Positions 19,053-28,041 are shown, counted from the first letter of the stretch. The stretch: 64,000 nucleotides of DNA from Arthrobacter livingstonensis (GCF_003219815.1 NZ_QJVD01000024.1:1-64000), one strand, 5' to 3'. The notes: generated from the sequence alone by a model not told the origin. Numbers and translations are program-made.

Positions 19053-19100
19053 CGTGTTGATTCATGGCAGCTACGCGGGCATCTTCCATGAATCAACACG
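19053..19100. repeat. 15-bp perfect inverted repeat upstream of the padR gene
   Basis: CGTGTTGATTCATGG at 19053-19067 and its exact reverse complement at 19086-19100 flank an 18-base spacer. It lies 65 bases before the PadR start. It could be a terminator-like hairpin closing the att repeat, an operator, or an end of a lost element. Confidence 0.5.
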
Positions 19101-19164
19101 GAATCTGGACATCGATCACAGGTTTGGAGTAGCGTTTCAAGTACTACGGGAAACGGAGTAAGTG

Positions 19165-19485
19165 ATGGCTCGTCGTAAAAGTGAAGTGGCATGGGCGGAT
19201 CCGACGCTGTTGATACTTGGCAGCCTCGCAGCGGGACCGAAGCATGGCTATGCGATTATTTTGGACACGAAAGAAAACGCCGACATCACCCTTGGGCCCG
19301 GCACCCTGTACGGGGCGCTTGCTCGGCTGGAAGAACGCGGCCTGGTCCGGGCCCTCCCGGGGCAGGAGCGCCGACGCCCGTACGAGATCACGGCTGCCGG
19401 TGCGGCGCTTTTGGCCGCACGACTGAAGGCCATGCGCAGTTTCTCCGCCCACGGGCTCGCCCGTCTTCGAACGGCTCGACCGTGA
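19165..19485 (+). CDS. PadR family transcriptional regulator
   Basis: 106 residues with the PadR winged-helix pattern: LLILGSLAAGPKHGYAI, then GPGTLYGALARLEERGLV and RRPYEITAAGAALL. The family usually represses a neighbouring transporter or membrane protein gene. I take the ATG at 19165 because GGAG is correctly spaced from it; a GTG one codon earlier is too close to that site. The stop overlaps the GTG of the next gene (GTGA), so the two are coupled. The 15-bp inverted repeat upstream may be its operator. Confidence 0.85.
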   Translation: MARRKSEVAWADPTLLILGSLAAGPKHGYAIILDTKENADITLGPGTLYGALARLEERGLVRALPGQERRRPYEITAAGAALLAARLKAMRSFSAHGLARLRTARP

Positions 19486-20324
19486 GCTGGGCGGCGAGGA
19501 TGGTCCTTCGCGCCTACCCGCCGTCTTTCCGGGCACGGTATGGATCCGAGCTGGCGGCGCTGACAGAAGAGCTGCCAGATTCCGCGCGCACGACCGCCGA
19601 CCTCGTCCGTGGTGCTCTCGGCGCGTGGATCAGGCCCCGCTTTGCCGGGCCCCAGGCTCGGCGTCTTCGCCTGCAAGCGAGCGTATCAACGACCTGGCTG
19701 GCGTGGTGTGCGGGATTTTTGATCGTGCCGGCGGTGAATAAGGCACTTCTCGACCCTCCCGGGAGCGGCACTTCCGCACTGGTACGTGGACTATTGCATG
19801 CCGGCTCGGCGCTCTTGTTCATCGGCTGGCTACTGGCGTTGATGGGTGCAGCGCATATAGTGGTCCGCGCCTTGGGCCCGGGCTTGCGTTCTAGGCCAAA
19901 GTTTTTCCTTGGCCCGCTAGTGCCCGTGATGGTATCGGGGATCCTGCTGGTGCTCGGGCTTTTGGCGCTCCTGGCGATAAGCCACACTGCACCTTCGAAC
20001 CCGGCAGGGCCGTGGGCGCTCATTGGCTGGTCGTGTGTCCTCATAGGATTTCTGATGTGTCTGGGCGTGGGGCCTGGGGTGAGCCTGCGGCGCCTGGAGG
20101 TTCCGGCTCCCACGTTGCGCCTGCCCGCCCGCCTTGCTACGGGTCTCGCCCTTGCCCTGGCGGCGATGTGTGCCTGCTGCCTGATCGCCGTTGCCGTGGC
20201 AGGGGATGCGGCACTGGACAGCAGCAGCTTCCCGGTCGTCATAGTGCTGGTCATCGCATCTTTGGCCTCGGTCGTTGCCCTCGTCAGCTCGGCCCGTGGA
20301 ATCCGTGCCGCTCGACACACTTGA
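19482..20324 (+). CDS. Membrane protein co-transcribed with PadR
   Basis: 280 residues from the coupled GTG; an alternative ATG lies at 19500. The N-terminus LRAYPPSFRARYGSEL resembles a short soluble motif (L-Y-P-x-x-F-R-x-R-Y-G) found in membrane proteins paired with PadR regulators. About five or six hydrophobic segments follow from residue ~68 to ~275. No catalytic or transport motif is visible. It is probably the target of the upstream PadR regulator in a two-gene envelope-stress-type unit. Function unknown. Confidence 0.75.
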   Translation: MSWAARMVLRAYPPSFRARYGSELAALTEELPDSARTTADLVRGALGAWIRPRFAGPQARRLRLQASVSTTWLAWCAGFLIVPAVNKALLDPPGSGTSALVRGLLHAGSALLFIGWLLALMGAAHIVVRALGPGLRSRPKFFLGPLVPVMVSGILLVLGLLALLAISHTAPSNPAGPWALIGWSCVLIGFLMCLGVGPGVSLRRLEVPAPTLRLPARLATGLALALAAMCACCLIAVAVAGDAALDSSSFPVVIVLVIASLASVVALVSSARGIRAARHT

Positions 20325-20770
20325 ACCGAGAGAACCTTTGGCATCAAACTCGGCGGCCTCTCCACCCTTCCCACGGCACCACTTCGCCATCGGCTCCAAT
20401 AACGAAGCGGACAGCGAACGGTATACGGACACTCAGGGTTTCTCGGTTCGGCATATGCGTGTCTGTCGGGTGGTATTCCAGACGAGCCCGCGGGGACTCT
20501 CGGGGGCGTTCACATGGAGCGATTCCTCTGATCAGCGTCTGCGGCTTCCTGCCGACCGATGCGTTGGCCGTGGCGGGCGATGATCACCGTCAGGCCGATC
20601 GCCACCACGAAAGCGGTGATCGGCAGGATCTGGTTCCAGTTGTAGGCCGTTGAGAAGGTCGTGGAGGCAATGATCAGGGCCGTGGCGCCGGCCTGGAGGA
20701 GGTAGATCATGGTCCAGATGATGCTGATCTGGTACATGCCGTGGCGAAAGGCCGGGTAGGCGACCCACAT

Positions 20771-22107
20771 ATTTCTAATGGGTAGTGGCAAGCCCGAGGC
20801 TGGCTGCCAGACTTGAACCACTCGGACCGGGCGTGACTCACCACATATCTGACCTGCCTGGTGCAGTGTCTTTTAGACGACTTGTCCACCCGGCCCGTGG
20901 GGCCGGTCTGGCTCGCACCGGTGGCCTGATAGAAGGTTGTCCGACCCACGGTTTTCAGGTTGTGACTCGTTAGAGATCTGCCACGGCGCGATCCCATCCC
21001 GGCTGGCCATACTGTGTCCTGTCTCGGGAAGGAACCCACTGCTATGAGCATCGTCCGTGATGAATACAAGAATATCGTCGGCGTGGACACCCACGCCCAA
21101 ACCAACACCTACGCGATCCTCGCGGCCGTTTCCGGCCAGGTTGTTGACACCGCCACGTTCCCCACGAGCCCGCCGGGCCTCAAGCGTGCCATTGCCTGGA
21201 TCCATCGGCGCAGCGAACCCGGCAAGACGCTGGTGGCCATCGAGGGAACCAACTCCTACGGTTCGGGCCTGACCCGCGCCCTACGGCAGACGGAACTGGA
21301 TTTTTGCGAAGTCCGCCCGCCGCGCCGGACATCCCGTGCCGGCCGTGGAAAGTCCGATGACATTGACGCGCTGGCGGCCGCCCGGACTGTGCTTGGCGAA
21401 CAGGTCGGGGCACTGCTGGATCCCCGGGCAGAAGGAAACAGGGAGGCCCTGCGGATCCTGCTCAATGCCCGCGACGCCATGGAACGCCAAGGAACCTCCG
21501 ACCGGTTGATCCTCACCGCACTGCTTCGCACCATGGATCTGGGCATTGACGCGCGCAAGGCACTCACCGACACCCAGGTTCTGGAGATCAGCCGGTGGAG
21601 GACCCTCCGGCGCGAGGACCTGCAGACACGGACCGCCCGCGCTGAGGCCAAACGGCTGGCCACGGCCATCAACCAATTCCAGGTTCAACTGGTACAGAAC
21701 AGGGAACAGCTTCAGGAAGTCGTTGACCTGATGGCGGCAGGCCTCATGGACTTGCCCGGGCTTGGTCCGGTGACGGCGGCACAGGTCATCGTTTCGTACT
21801 CACATCACGGCCGGGTCCGGTCCGAAGCGGCCTTCGCGGCGCTGGCCGGGGTGAACCCGATCCCCGCATCCTCGGGCAACAACGTCCGGTACCGACTCAA
21901 CCGCCATGGTGACCGGCAGCTAAACAGGGCACTGCACACGATAGCCCGGTCACGGATGATGTTCGACGCAGAAACCAAGGCATACGTTGCGCGGCGCACC
22001 GCCGAGGGCAAGGGCATCAAGGAGATCCGCCGCTGCCTCAAACGTTTCATCGCCAGGCAACTCTTCAGAAAACTTCAAACCCTCTTGACTTGAACCATAG
22101 AAGGGTC
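20771..22107 (+). mobile_element. IS110-family insertion sequence
   Basis: Limits come from aligning the broken VC0807-type gene with its intact copy: the host sequence stops after CCCACAT at 20770 and resumes at GTCGAACG at 22108. The intervening 1337 bases hold one transposase gene. No terminal inverted repeats or clear target duplication are visible, as usual for IS110; three T residues of the target appear lost or replaced. Confidence 0.82.
21044..22093 (+). CDS. IS110 family transposase
   Basis: 349 residues. The N-terminal DEDD-type catalytic domain shows VDTHAQTNTYAIL, EGTNSYG and KSDDIDALAAARTV. The C-terminal Transposase_20 region carries DLPGLGPVTAAQVIVSYSHHGRVRSEAAFAALAG, followed by a conserved NRHGDRQLNRALHTIA block. 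I start at the ATG at 21044, with GGAAGGAA upstream; an earlier in-frame start adds ten residues without a better site. The gene looks intact, so the element may still be active. Confidence 0.93.
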   Translation: MSIVRDEYKNIVGVDTHAQTNTYAILAAVSGQVVDTATFPTSPPGLKRAIAWIHRRSEPGKTLVAIEGTNSYGSGLTRALRQTELDFCEVRPPRRTSRAGRGKSDDIDALAAARTVLGEQVGALLDPRAEGNREALRILLNARDAMERQGTSDRLILTALLRTMDLGIDARKALTDTQVLEISRWRTLRREDLQTRTARAEAKRLATAINQFQVQLVQNREQLQEVVDLMAAGLMDLPGLGPVTAAQVIVSYSHHGRVRSEAAFAALAGVNPIPASSGNNVRYRLNRHGDRQLNRALHTIARSRMMFDAETKAYVARRTAEGKGIKEIRRCLKRFIARQLFRKLQTLLT

Positions 22108-22559
22108 GTCGAACGCGGACATACCTTCACGGGTCCCGTCCGTACCGTAGCGCTGGGCGAAATAGAACACCACGGGCGAGGCATCAGAATACAGGACAGC
22201 CCGAACACCAAGCCCACCAGCGCGGTGATGGCGCAGTCCTTGTACAGCAACACTTTCGGATCCGTTCTGCCTACCACCGCCGCCACCACCGCCGACAGCA
22301 CGACGAACGCGAACATTGCCGCTGAAGCACCGCTGAACTTCCTCGAGCGGGCCCAGACCACCACCGCCCCGAGCAGCGGCGCGATGCTGCCGCTCACGTA
22401 CGCCGTAACATCATTTCCGCTGATGCCCTTAGCGAGGTGGAAGAGTCCGATGCCCCCGCCGACCTCCAGTACCGTGACAGCGATGTTAAAGGCCACGCCC
22501 TTCTTCGCCGGGTGTTCCCTCAACGCCCGTGCGATCCCCTCATGATCTGTCGGCGCCAC

Positions 22560-23084
22560 CGGTCCACCTCTGGTCCGTCTGTGTTCATACTCCACCGTCG
22601 GACGGCTTCCTTGACAGAGCCAGTGCCACCGAGCCGAGCTGACAATTCTCACGGGAGACTCGAGACCCGCAGCGACGGCCATATCAGTTATCGTCCGGCG
22701 ATTCACCCATTGGTGACGAGTATCCCGCGCGAAGGTGAATCGTCCACATACAACCGTCCGTTTGCCGAACCTTCCACGGGGCGTGTCTTTGGCGCAGTTG
22801 GCGCCGGGTTGCTGAGGTGGTGTCGATCTCGATGAGCTGGTCATCGCCACCAAGCCCAGTTACCACACGAGGTGCTCGGGCCGAATGTGCCGGCCCCTCC
22901 CGTGATGATCTGTAACCCGACGGCGTGAACGAGCGCGACTGACCAGAATCCGAGTGAAATAGAGGCCATTCGAAGTCATCTGTCATGCCCCTCATCACAC
23001 TTAGGACGCGTTCGTTCCGGCGCCGGGTCCCGCCATCGGATTTGCAGCATCCGCCCACTCCAGAACAGTAACTATTCAACCTTG
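22560..23084. other. About 520 bases without a gene
   Basis: The part to about 22790 is the upstream flank of the VC0807-type gene, shared with the second copy. The rest shows no supported gene. It ends at the repeat array ahead of the second PadR gene. Confidence 0.55.
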
Positions 23085-23166
23085 CTATCTAGTGGTAATC
23101 CGCGCTACTATCTAGTGGTAATCCGCGTTACTATCTAGTGGTAATCCGCGTTACTATCTAGTGGTA
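23085..23166 (+). promoter_or_regulatory. Four-fold 23-bp iterated operator array
   Basis: CTATCTAGTGGTA occurs at 23085, 23108, 23131 and 23154, exactly 23 bases apart; the full 23-base unit also repeats with few changes. Each unit contains the small palindrome ACTA-TC-TAGT in the last three copies. The array ends 36 bases before the PadR start, so it is most likely a multi-site operator for that regulator. The short spacing, lack of variable spacers and promoter position argue against CRISPR. Confidence 0.75.
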
Positions 23167-23201
23167 GTCAGCGACACCAAGTAGTTGAGAGAACGGAATC
23201 C

Positions 23202-23555
23202 ATGAGCAAGCAGCAGATGACCGAGATGCTCAAGGGCACGCTCGAAGGAATCGTGCTCGAGATCCTGGCCACGCAGCCGGCATACGGGTACGAGATCACG
23301 GCGCAGCTGCGCGAGCAGGGCTTCTCCGACATCGTCGAAGGCACCGTCTATGCGTTGCTGGTCAGGATCGAGCAGCGCGGCTTTGTGGACGTGATGAAGG
23401 TTCCATCCGAGAAAGGCCCCCCACGCAAGGTCTACTCCCTTAACGCACTCGGCGGCGAGTACCTCGAAGAATTTTGGGCCACCTGGAGCTTCCTGGCAGA
23501 ACGCATCGAACGGCTTCACCACCACATCGAACACCCTCAGGAAAAAGGACAGTAG
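23202..23555 (+). CDS. PadR family transcriptional regulator of the DrrAB-like operon
   Basis: 117 residues. The winged helix spans LEGIVLEILATQPAYGYEI, EGTVYALLVRIEQRGFV and PPRKVYSLNALGGEYLEEF. The C-terminus is a short dimerisation helix (AERIERLHHHIE). It is first in a four-gene run: PadR, DUF1048 protein, ABC ATPase, ABC permease. Such PadR proteins repress drug-export operons until a toxic compound releases them. The operator candidate is the four-fold array just upstream. The RBS is weak (ACGGAA). Confidence 0.9.
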   Translation: MSKQQMTEMLKGTLEGIVLEILATQPAYGYEITAQLREQGFSDIVEGTVYALLVRIEQRGFVDVMKVPSEKGPPRKVYSLNALGGEYLEEFWATWSFLAERIERLHHHIEHPQEKGQ

Positions 23556-23557
23556 CA

Positions 23558-23926
23558 ATGCCAGCAAAGTGGATCGAGACCCTCACGGGATCGCTTGAGC
23601 AAAAGAAGCAGTACAAGCAGGAAAAGGCCCGCCTCGAGGCCCTGCCCGAGCCGTACGGGAGTGCCGCGCAGGCCATGCACCGCTACTTCATGTACTACGG
23701 GGGCTTCACCGATGGCCGGACCCTCATCAGAATGTTCGGCGACTTGGCTGACTTGTGGGAGCGTGCCGCGGTCGACGGGACGCCCGTGCGCGAGATTGTC
23801 GGTGACGACCCGGTCGACTTCGCCGAGACCTTCGCACAGGCCTACGCGGGCACGCACTGGATCGATAAGGAGCGCGCCCGTCTCAACAAGGCCATCGAAG
23901 ACGCCGAGCGAGAGGAACGGAAGTGA
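23558..23926 (+). CDS. DUF1048 family protein
   Basis: 122 residues, rich in charged helices, starting MPAKWIETLTGSLEQKKQYKQ. It resembles DUF1048 proteins, which commonly sit between a PadR regulator and an ABC exporter. Function is not established; a cytosolic accessory role has been assumed for such proteins. It begins two bases after the PadR stop and its own stop overlaps the GTG of the ATPase gene, so all are translated together. No membrane segment. Confidence 0.8.
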   Translation: MPAKWIETLTGSLEQKKQYKQEKARLEALPEPYGSAAQAMHRYFMYYGGFTDGRTLIRMFGDLADLWERAAVDGTPVREIVGDDPVDFAETFAQAYAGTHWIDKERARLNKAIEDAEREERK

Positions 23927-24744
23927 GTACTCAAGCAGCGATCCGTGTGAAGGGCCTGACAAAGTCGTTCAAGGACGTTGACGTGCTTCGGGGCGTCGAC
24001 TTCGATGTGGAGGCGGGGAGCATCTTCGCGCTGCTGGGCTCGAACGGGGCCGGCAAGACCACGGTCGTGAACATCCTGTCCACGCTGCTCAAAGCGGGTG
24101 CAGGGACGGCTGTCGTGAACGGTTTCGATGTCGCTACGCAAGCTGCGCACGTGCGGGAGTCCATCAGCCTCACCGGCCAGTTCGCCGCGGTCGATGAAAT
24201 CCTCACCGGGCGGGAGAACCTCGTGCTGGTCGCCAGGCTGCGTCATTTGAAGAACCCAGGCGCGATCGCTGATGATCTACTTGCCCGTTTCGCGCTCACC
24301 GACGCAGCCAACCGCAGGGGCTCAACCTACTCAGGTGGCATGCGGCGCCGGCTCGACATCGCGATGAGCCTGATCGGGAACCCCCCAATCATCTTCCTTG
24401 ACGAACCAACGACCGGGCTGGACCCTGAAGGACGCATTGAGGTGTGGCAGACGGTCAAGCAACTCGCCGGTCACGGCACGACGGTGCTGCTCACCACGCA
24501 GTACCTCGACGAGGCCGAACAACTCGCCGACCGCATCGCGATCCTGCACAAGGGCACGATCATCCAGAACGGCACCCTCGCCCAACTCAAGCAGCTCCTT
24601 CCCGTCGCCACTGTCGAATACGTAGAAAAGCAGCCCTCTCTCGAGGACGTCTTCCTCGCCCTCGTCGGTGACACCGCCACTACCGGCACCACCGCTGAGT
24701 ACCGCATCGATAGCAGCGTCACGACCCGAAAGGACATCCGATGA
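23923..24744 (+). CDS. ABC transporter ATP-binding protein, DrrA-like
   Basis: 273 residues. Walker A is GSNGAGKTT (about 36-44), the signature YSGGMRRRLDIA lies near 136-147, Walker B is IIFLDEPTTGLDP (about 155-167), and the H-loop follows in a TTQYLDEAEQLADRI block with Gln where many have His. The C-terminal ~50 residues are the extension seen in DrrA-type daunorubicin exporters. It energises the permease encoded by the overlapping next gene. Substrate is unknown; lipophilic toxin export is the usual role. GTG start overlaps the upstream stop. Confidence 0.92.
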   Translation: MSTQAAIRVKGLTKSFKDVDVLRGVDFDVEAGSIFALLGSNGAGKTTVVNILSTLLKAGAGTAVVNGFDVATQAAHVRESISLTGQFAAVDEILTGRENLVLVARLRHLKNPGAIADDLLARFALTDAANRRGSTYSGGMRRRLDIAMSLIGNPPIIFLDEPTTGLDPEGRIEVWQTVKQLAGHGTTVLLTTQYLDEAEQLADRIAILHKGTIIQNGTLAQLKQLLPVATVEYVEKQPSLEDVFLALVGDTATTGTTAEYRIDSSVTTRKDIR

Positions 24745-25505
24745 GTGCCCACGTCATCGCAGACACCAGCGTGCTCACCGGACGCTCGCTACGCCACATC
24801 CTGCGCAGCCCCGACACGATCATCACCACCGTGGTCACCCCCATCGCGCTCATGCTGTTGTTCGTGTATGTCCTCGGTGGCGCGATCCACACCGGATCCA
24901 GCCAGTCGTACGTGAACTACCTGCTCCCCGGCATCCTGCTCATCACGATCGCCTCCGGCGTCGCCTACACCGCCTACCGGCTCTTCCTGGACCTGCAAGG
25001 CGGCATCTTCGAACGCTTCGCGTCCATGCCCATCGCCAGATCCAGCGTGCTCTGGGCGCACGTGTTCACCTCCTTGGCCGCGAACGTGGTTTCCGTCACG
25101 GTTGTCATCGGCGTCGCCCTGATCATGGGCTTCCGCACCGGAGCCTCCTTTTCCGCCTGGCTCGCCGTTGCCGGAATGCTGATCCTGTTCATCCTCGCCC
25201 TGACCTGGCTCGCCGTGATCGCCGGACTCTCGGCAAAGACCGTCGACGGCGCCAGCGCATTCAGCTACCCGCTAATCTTCCTGCCGTTTATCAGCTCAGC
25301 GTTCGTGCCCACCAGCTCGATGCCCGGCCCCGTCGCCTGGTTCGCCGAAAACCAGCCCGTGACCTCCATCGTGAACACCATCCGGGCACTATTCGCACAA
25401 CAACCCATCGGCAGTGACATCTGGGTCGCCCTCGGCTGGTTCCTCGGCATCCTCGTCGTCGCCTACACCTTCGCGATCGCCAGCTACCGTCACAAGATCA
25501 GCTAA
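24741..25505 (+). CDS. ABC-2 type permease, DrrB-like
   Basis: 254 residues with six hydrophobic segments typical of ABC-2 permeases: ITTVVTPIALMLLFVYVLGG early, a central helix pair around 105-175, and the closing LGILVVAYTFAIASYRHKIS. The motif with LPFISSAFVPTSSMPGPVAWFAENQPVT is characteristic of the DrrB family. The ATG overlaps the ATPase stop (ATGA). It forms the membrane channel of the exporter controlled by the upstream PadR. Confidence 0.92.
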   Translation: MSAHVIADTSVLTGRSLRHILRSPDTIITTVVTPIALMLLFVYVLGGAIHTGSSQSYVNYLLPGILLITIASGVAYTAYRLFLDLQGGIFERFASMPIARSSVLWAHVFTSLAANVVSVTVVIGVALIMGFRTGASFSAWLAVAGMLILFILALTWLAVIAGLSAKTVDGASAFSYPLIFLPFISSAFVPTSSMPGPVAWFAENQPVTSIVNTIRALFAQQPIGSDIWVALGWFLGILVVAYTFAIASYRHKIS

Positions 25506-25903
25506 CTCTGATCACGCCTCGCGGCAACGGCGCCCCACGCCAAAACGCCGCCTCGCAGCAGGCGCCCGCTGACCACGCGTCGATAGGCTCACGTAAAGCG
25601 GACACCTTTTCGGGGCCACACACATGTGATTGTGACCAGATTTCGCTCTGAATAGCTGCTCGCAAGCGGAACGTCTACTGACACGGCCCCGCTGATGTCA
25701 GTGCGGACGCCTCGGTTGGGCGAGATGCTGGGTAGGCGGTTCCTTCCTCGAACTTTCGATGGATGTTCGGCGATTCAGTCCAGAGGGACGGAGCTTGTGC
25801 GCTTTAGCCCTGACCGCGACGGTCATCAGCAGCCCGTGGACCGTGAACGGTCAGCCGTCGGTGGGACAAGTCGGCGCCAACGCCATAGATGTCGGTCCTG
25901 GTG
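25506..25903. other. About 400 bases without a gene
   Basis: No supported frame. It separates the exporter operon from the convergent broken esterase gene. I see no clear terminator with a T-tract. Confidence 0.5.
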
Positions 25904-26644
25904 TCACGCGTCCTTGGCCTTCGCCAGCGCTGATTTAGCGTCTCCAAACGCCCACGCAACCATCCGCGGGAACTCGCCTGCCCAAAACGGGTCGCCGTGC
26001 TTGCCGACACGCTCCGTCATCACGACGTCCGCGCCTGCATCGCGCAGTGCGTCCGCCCACCGGGTCGCGTTCTCGAGGAAGAACGGCTCCAGTGTGCCGG
26101 CGACGAGATAGGTGCGCGGTAGCGGGCTGGGCATCACCGCAGGCGGTCGGTAGCCGGCGCCTGGGGAGGCGGAGAAGACCGCACCGTAGATGTCCGGATG
26201 CCGAAGCCCCATGGCCAGTGAGAGCTCTCCACTGGCCGACACGCCGCACACCGCGGTGCGTTCGGCGGGCAGCGCGACGCCGAAGCGCGACCGCACCCAT
26301 CGGCGGACGTCCTCGACGAAGAACCTCTCGTGTGCCGCGAACCGCTCCTCATCGAACGACGGTGAGTACTCATGGATGCGTACCATCTCATCCTCATCGG
26401 CCGTCCGGTAGGCACCGACGATCATCGTGGGCGGTACGTCGGCGGCCTCGAGGTATCCGCCCCACTGCGAGATCAGCTGGCCGTCACCGGCGAACACGAC
26501 TGCCTAGGGCGGCTCCGTTGGCACGTACACGGTGACCTGCCGTCCACCGTCGTACTCGAAGGTCTCGGTGACGAGCTCTCCCGCTATCGAGTCGGCCCGC
26601 GCTGTTTCGGGATCGTTAGCGGCGACGGCTGCTTGGTCATCCAT
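25904..26644 (-). pseudogene. Esterase / alpha-beta hydrolase with internal stop codon
   Basis: From an ATG at 26644 (with GAGGTG upstream) the frame encodes an enterochelin-esterase-like hydrolase, but codon 47 is TAG (26504-26506). Translation in the same frame continues to 25904 with all core features: GVSASGEL around the nucleophile Ser, and GKHGDPFW with the likely catalytic His. The only visible lesion is this one stop, so inactivation is recent, or an internal start at 26497 gives a shortened product lacking the first strand. A sequencing error is also possible. Confidence 0.8.
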
Positions 26645-26982
26645 GACTCGCACCTCGATCTTTCAGTGGTTTCAGTAGCGGCGTCGCATCTGTAGGGCGT
26701 GAAGCTGAGCAGTTCCTCGGTACCGGCCCCGTCGCCGGGTCGACGAAGGCTGCTCTTGAGGTCGAAGGAGGGCCAGCACGACAGCTGTGGGTGGTTCGGG
26801 TGTTGCCACAGGCTGTTCGGGCCGGGCAGGGTTCGAGGGAGGCCACCAGGTCTCGCACCCCGTAGTGCGCAGCCAGGTCGAACTCTTCCAACTTGGCCGA
26901 TGCCACGCTGACCATTCTTTGCTTCTTCCAAGCGGGAACCCTCACCGGACACGAGCCTGGTGCGTGTCCGGGCAGTGCCTGG
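26645..26982. other. About 340 bases without a clear gene
   Basis: Short minus-strand frames begin around 26910-26952 (reading MVSVASAKLEEFDLAAHYGV in one), but they degrade into low-complexity Pro/Arg sequence. They may be the start of a lost gene. Nothing is supportable. Confidence 0.45.
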
Positions 26983-27813
26983 TCAAGGGCGGGTGACGGG
27001 TTGCTGCAGTTCGGTTACCCAGTTCTCCTGAGGTTCTGGCTCTGAGAGGATGTACAGTTCGCGGCACACCCCAGCCAGTTCATAACCATGATCATCGATC
27101 CACGCGTGGAGGGCCTGCCAAGACTCTCCAATGGTTGCCATGGAACCGTAATGAACAGTCGTGGCGGCGAGGGCAACGGCTGGGACATTGGAGAGGGTGA
27201 AGCCCTTGCCCGCGGAGACCTCGGCACCGACAGGGAACGCCGCGTATACGCGTGCCCCCTCGCCGTCACCTGATTCGATTGCCTCGTACATCGCGATGGA
27301 TTGGGATCCCGGCCTGACTCCTGCGGTCGCGAGATCGCGGGCGAGCGGGCCGAACAACGGCCCGATGACCGGAGTGATGTTCTCGGGCCCGAAACCCGGG
27401 GCGATGGCGCTTGCCTGGGCGACGATCTCGGCCGGCAGGGGCTTGAGTTCGGTGGTGATGGGGGACATGGGTGGTTCTCCTTTGAGATGACGGAGTCGCG
27501 TGTCGATTCGGAGCAGCCGTGCTGCGTCGAGGTCAAGTTGCCGGGCGAGTTCCGTGCGCCGGGCGGTCAAAATCTCGCGAAGGACATCGTCATCGATTTC
27601 GCCCTGCACGATCAGCGCTACCTCATCGAGCCGGAATCCAAGGTCCTTGAACGCCAGGATGGCCCCAAGCACAGCGAACTGTTTCCCCTCGTAGGAGCGG
27701 TATCCGCTGTGGGAATCCACCATGGCGGGGGGAAGCAGGCCGATCTCGTCGTAGTGTCTGAGCATCCGGACGGACACCCTGCCTATCGACGCGAACTCTC
27801 CAATGTTGAACAT
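26983..27813 (-). CDS. MerR family regulator with GyrI-like effector domain
   Basis: 276 residues from the ATG at 27813. The MerR helix-turn-helix is FNIGEFASIGRVSVRMLRHY with the DEIGLLPPAMVDSHSGYRSY continuation; a coiled coil and a C-terminal GyrI-like small-molecule-binding domain follow (about 120-276). Such proteins activate multidrug-resistance genes on binding lipophilic drugs. The frame extends upstream into the end of an insertion sequence, but the native start is clear. The element sits eight bases before the start codon, and the gene's own promoter lies 1.8 kb away at 29633-29663. Expression now depends on the insertion element or is lost. Confidence 0.9.
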   Translation of the reverse strand: MFNIGEFASIGRVSVRMLRHYDEIGLLPPAMVDSHSGYRSYEGKQFAVLGAILAFKDLGFRLDEVALIVQGEIDDDVLREILTARRTELARQLDLDAARLLRIDTRLRHLKGEPPMSPITTELKPLPAEIVAQASAIAPGFGPENITPVIGPLFGPLARDLATAGVRPGSQSIAMYEAIESGDGEGARVYAAFPVGAEVSAGKGFTLSNVPAVALAATTVHYGSMATIGESWQALHAWIDDHGYELAGVCRELYILSEPEPQENWVTELQQPVTRP

Positions 27814-27816
27814 GAT

Positions 27817-27821
27817 GTCTC
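27817..27821. repeat. Target site duplication GTCTC, left
   Basis: GTCTC borders the left end of the insertion sequence and reappears at 29626-29630 just outside the right end. On the minus strand it reads GAGAC and forms part of the MerR ribosome binding site, GGAGAC before the insertion. Confidence 0.8.
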
Positions 27822-27933
27822 TGGCGCATAGCCCCGGATGGTAGCGCTGGTCTGCGTTGTTGGTGTGTAATCTCGCTACATCGTGGACAGTGAATCTCAC
27901 TTCCTCGTGGACGCCGGGTCTCACTACTTTGTA
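27822..27933 (+). repeat. Left terminal inverted repeat of the insertion sequence
   Basis: About 112 bases complementary to 29514-29625. It includes the first three of the six 24-bp iterons. Confidence 0.85.
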
Positions 27934-28010
27934 TGTCCTGTCTCATCACTTCGTGGGCACACGATCTCATGACATCGGAGACACGCTGTCTCACCACATC
28001 GGAGACACTT
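27871..28010 (+). repeat. Six 24-bp iterons, putative transposase-binding sites
   Basis: TCTC followed by a C/A-rich ACATCGTGGAC-like tail starts at 27871, 27895, 27919, 27941, 27965 and 27989 (spacing 24, 24, 22, 24, 24). The first three lie in the terminal repeat and are mirrored at the right end; the last three occur only at the left, directly before the transposase gene. This suggests an asymmetric 6+3 arrangement that also lets the transposase regulate its own promoter. Confidence 0.75.
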
Positions 28011-28041
28011 TTACCGACGGGTTGGCGGCGATAGTCGTTGA

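Larger units (their letters stand above)
20510..22559 (-). pseudogene. VC0807-type membrane protein gene, broken by IS110 insertion and a frameshift
   Basis: The N-terminal part runs from the GTG at 22559 down to about 22108 and the C-terminal part from 20770 to 20510, with an IS110-type element between. The intact paralogue at 40986-41708 shows what is missing. Besides the insertion there is a one-base deletion near 22175 (CCACGGGCG here, CCACCGGGCG in the intact copy), which shifts the frame after the LMPRP block. The gene is therefore doubly inactivated. AGAGGTG still precedes the GTG start. The product would have been a polytopic inner-membrane protein of unknown function. Confidence 0.88.
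20413..22790. repeat. Duplicated segment, copy 1 (interrupted by IS110 element)
   Basis: Without the 1.3-kb insertion, this stretch matches 40893-41930 over about 1 kb, including the whole VC0807-type gene and part of both flanks. Shared landmarks include ACGGACACTCAGGG at the left and GACAATTCTCACGGGAGACT at the right. The two copies lie in the same orientation about 20 kb apart. Ends are approximate. Confidence 0.75.

Noticed and set aside
19191-19481. N-terminal extension of the PadR-linked membrane protein
   Set aside because: This part lies in another frame over the PadR gene; the GTG at 19482 coupled to the PadR stop is the natural start.
23085-23166. Short CRISPR array
   Set aside because: The unit is contiguous with a 23-bp period, has no distinct spacers and lies directly in a promoter region. 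No cas genes are present.
27871-28010. CRISPR-like repeats
   Set aside because: The 24-bp units are part of an insertion sequence end and mirrored at the other end, so they are transposase sites.
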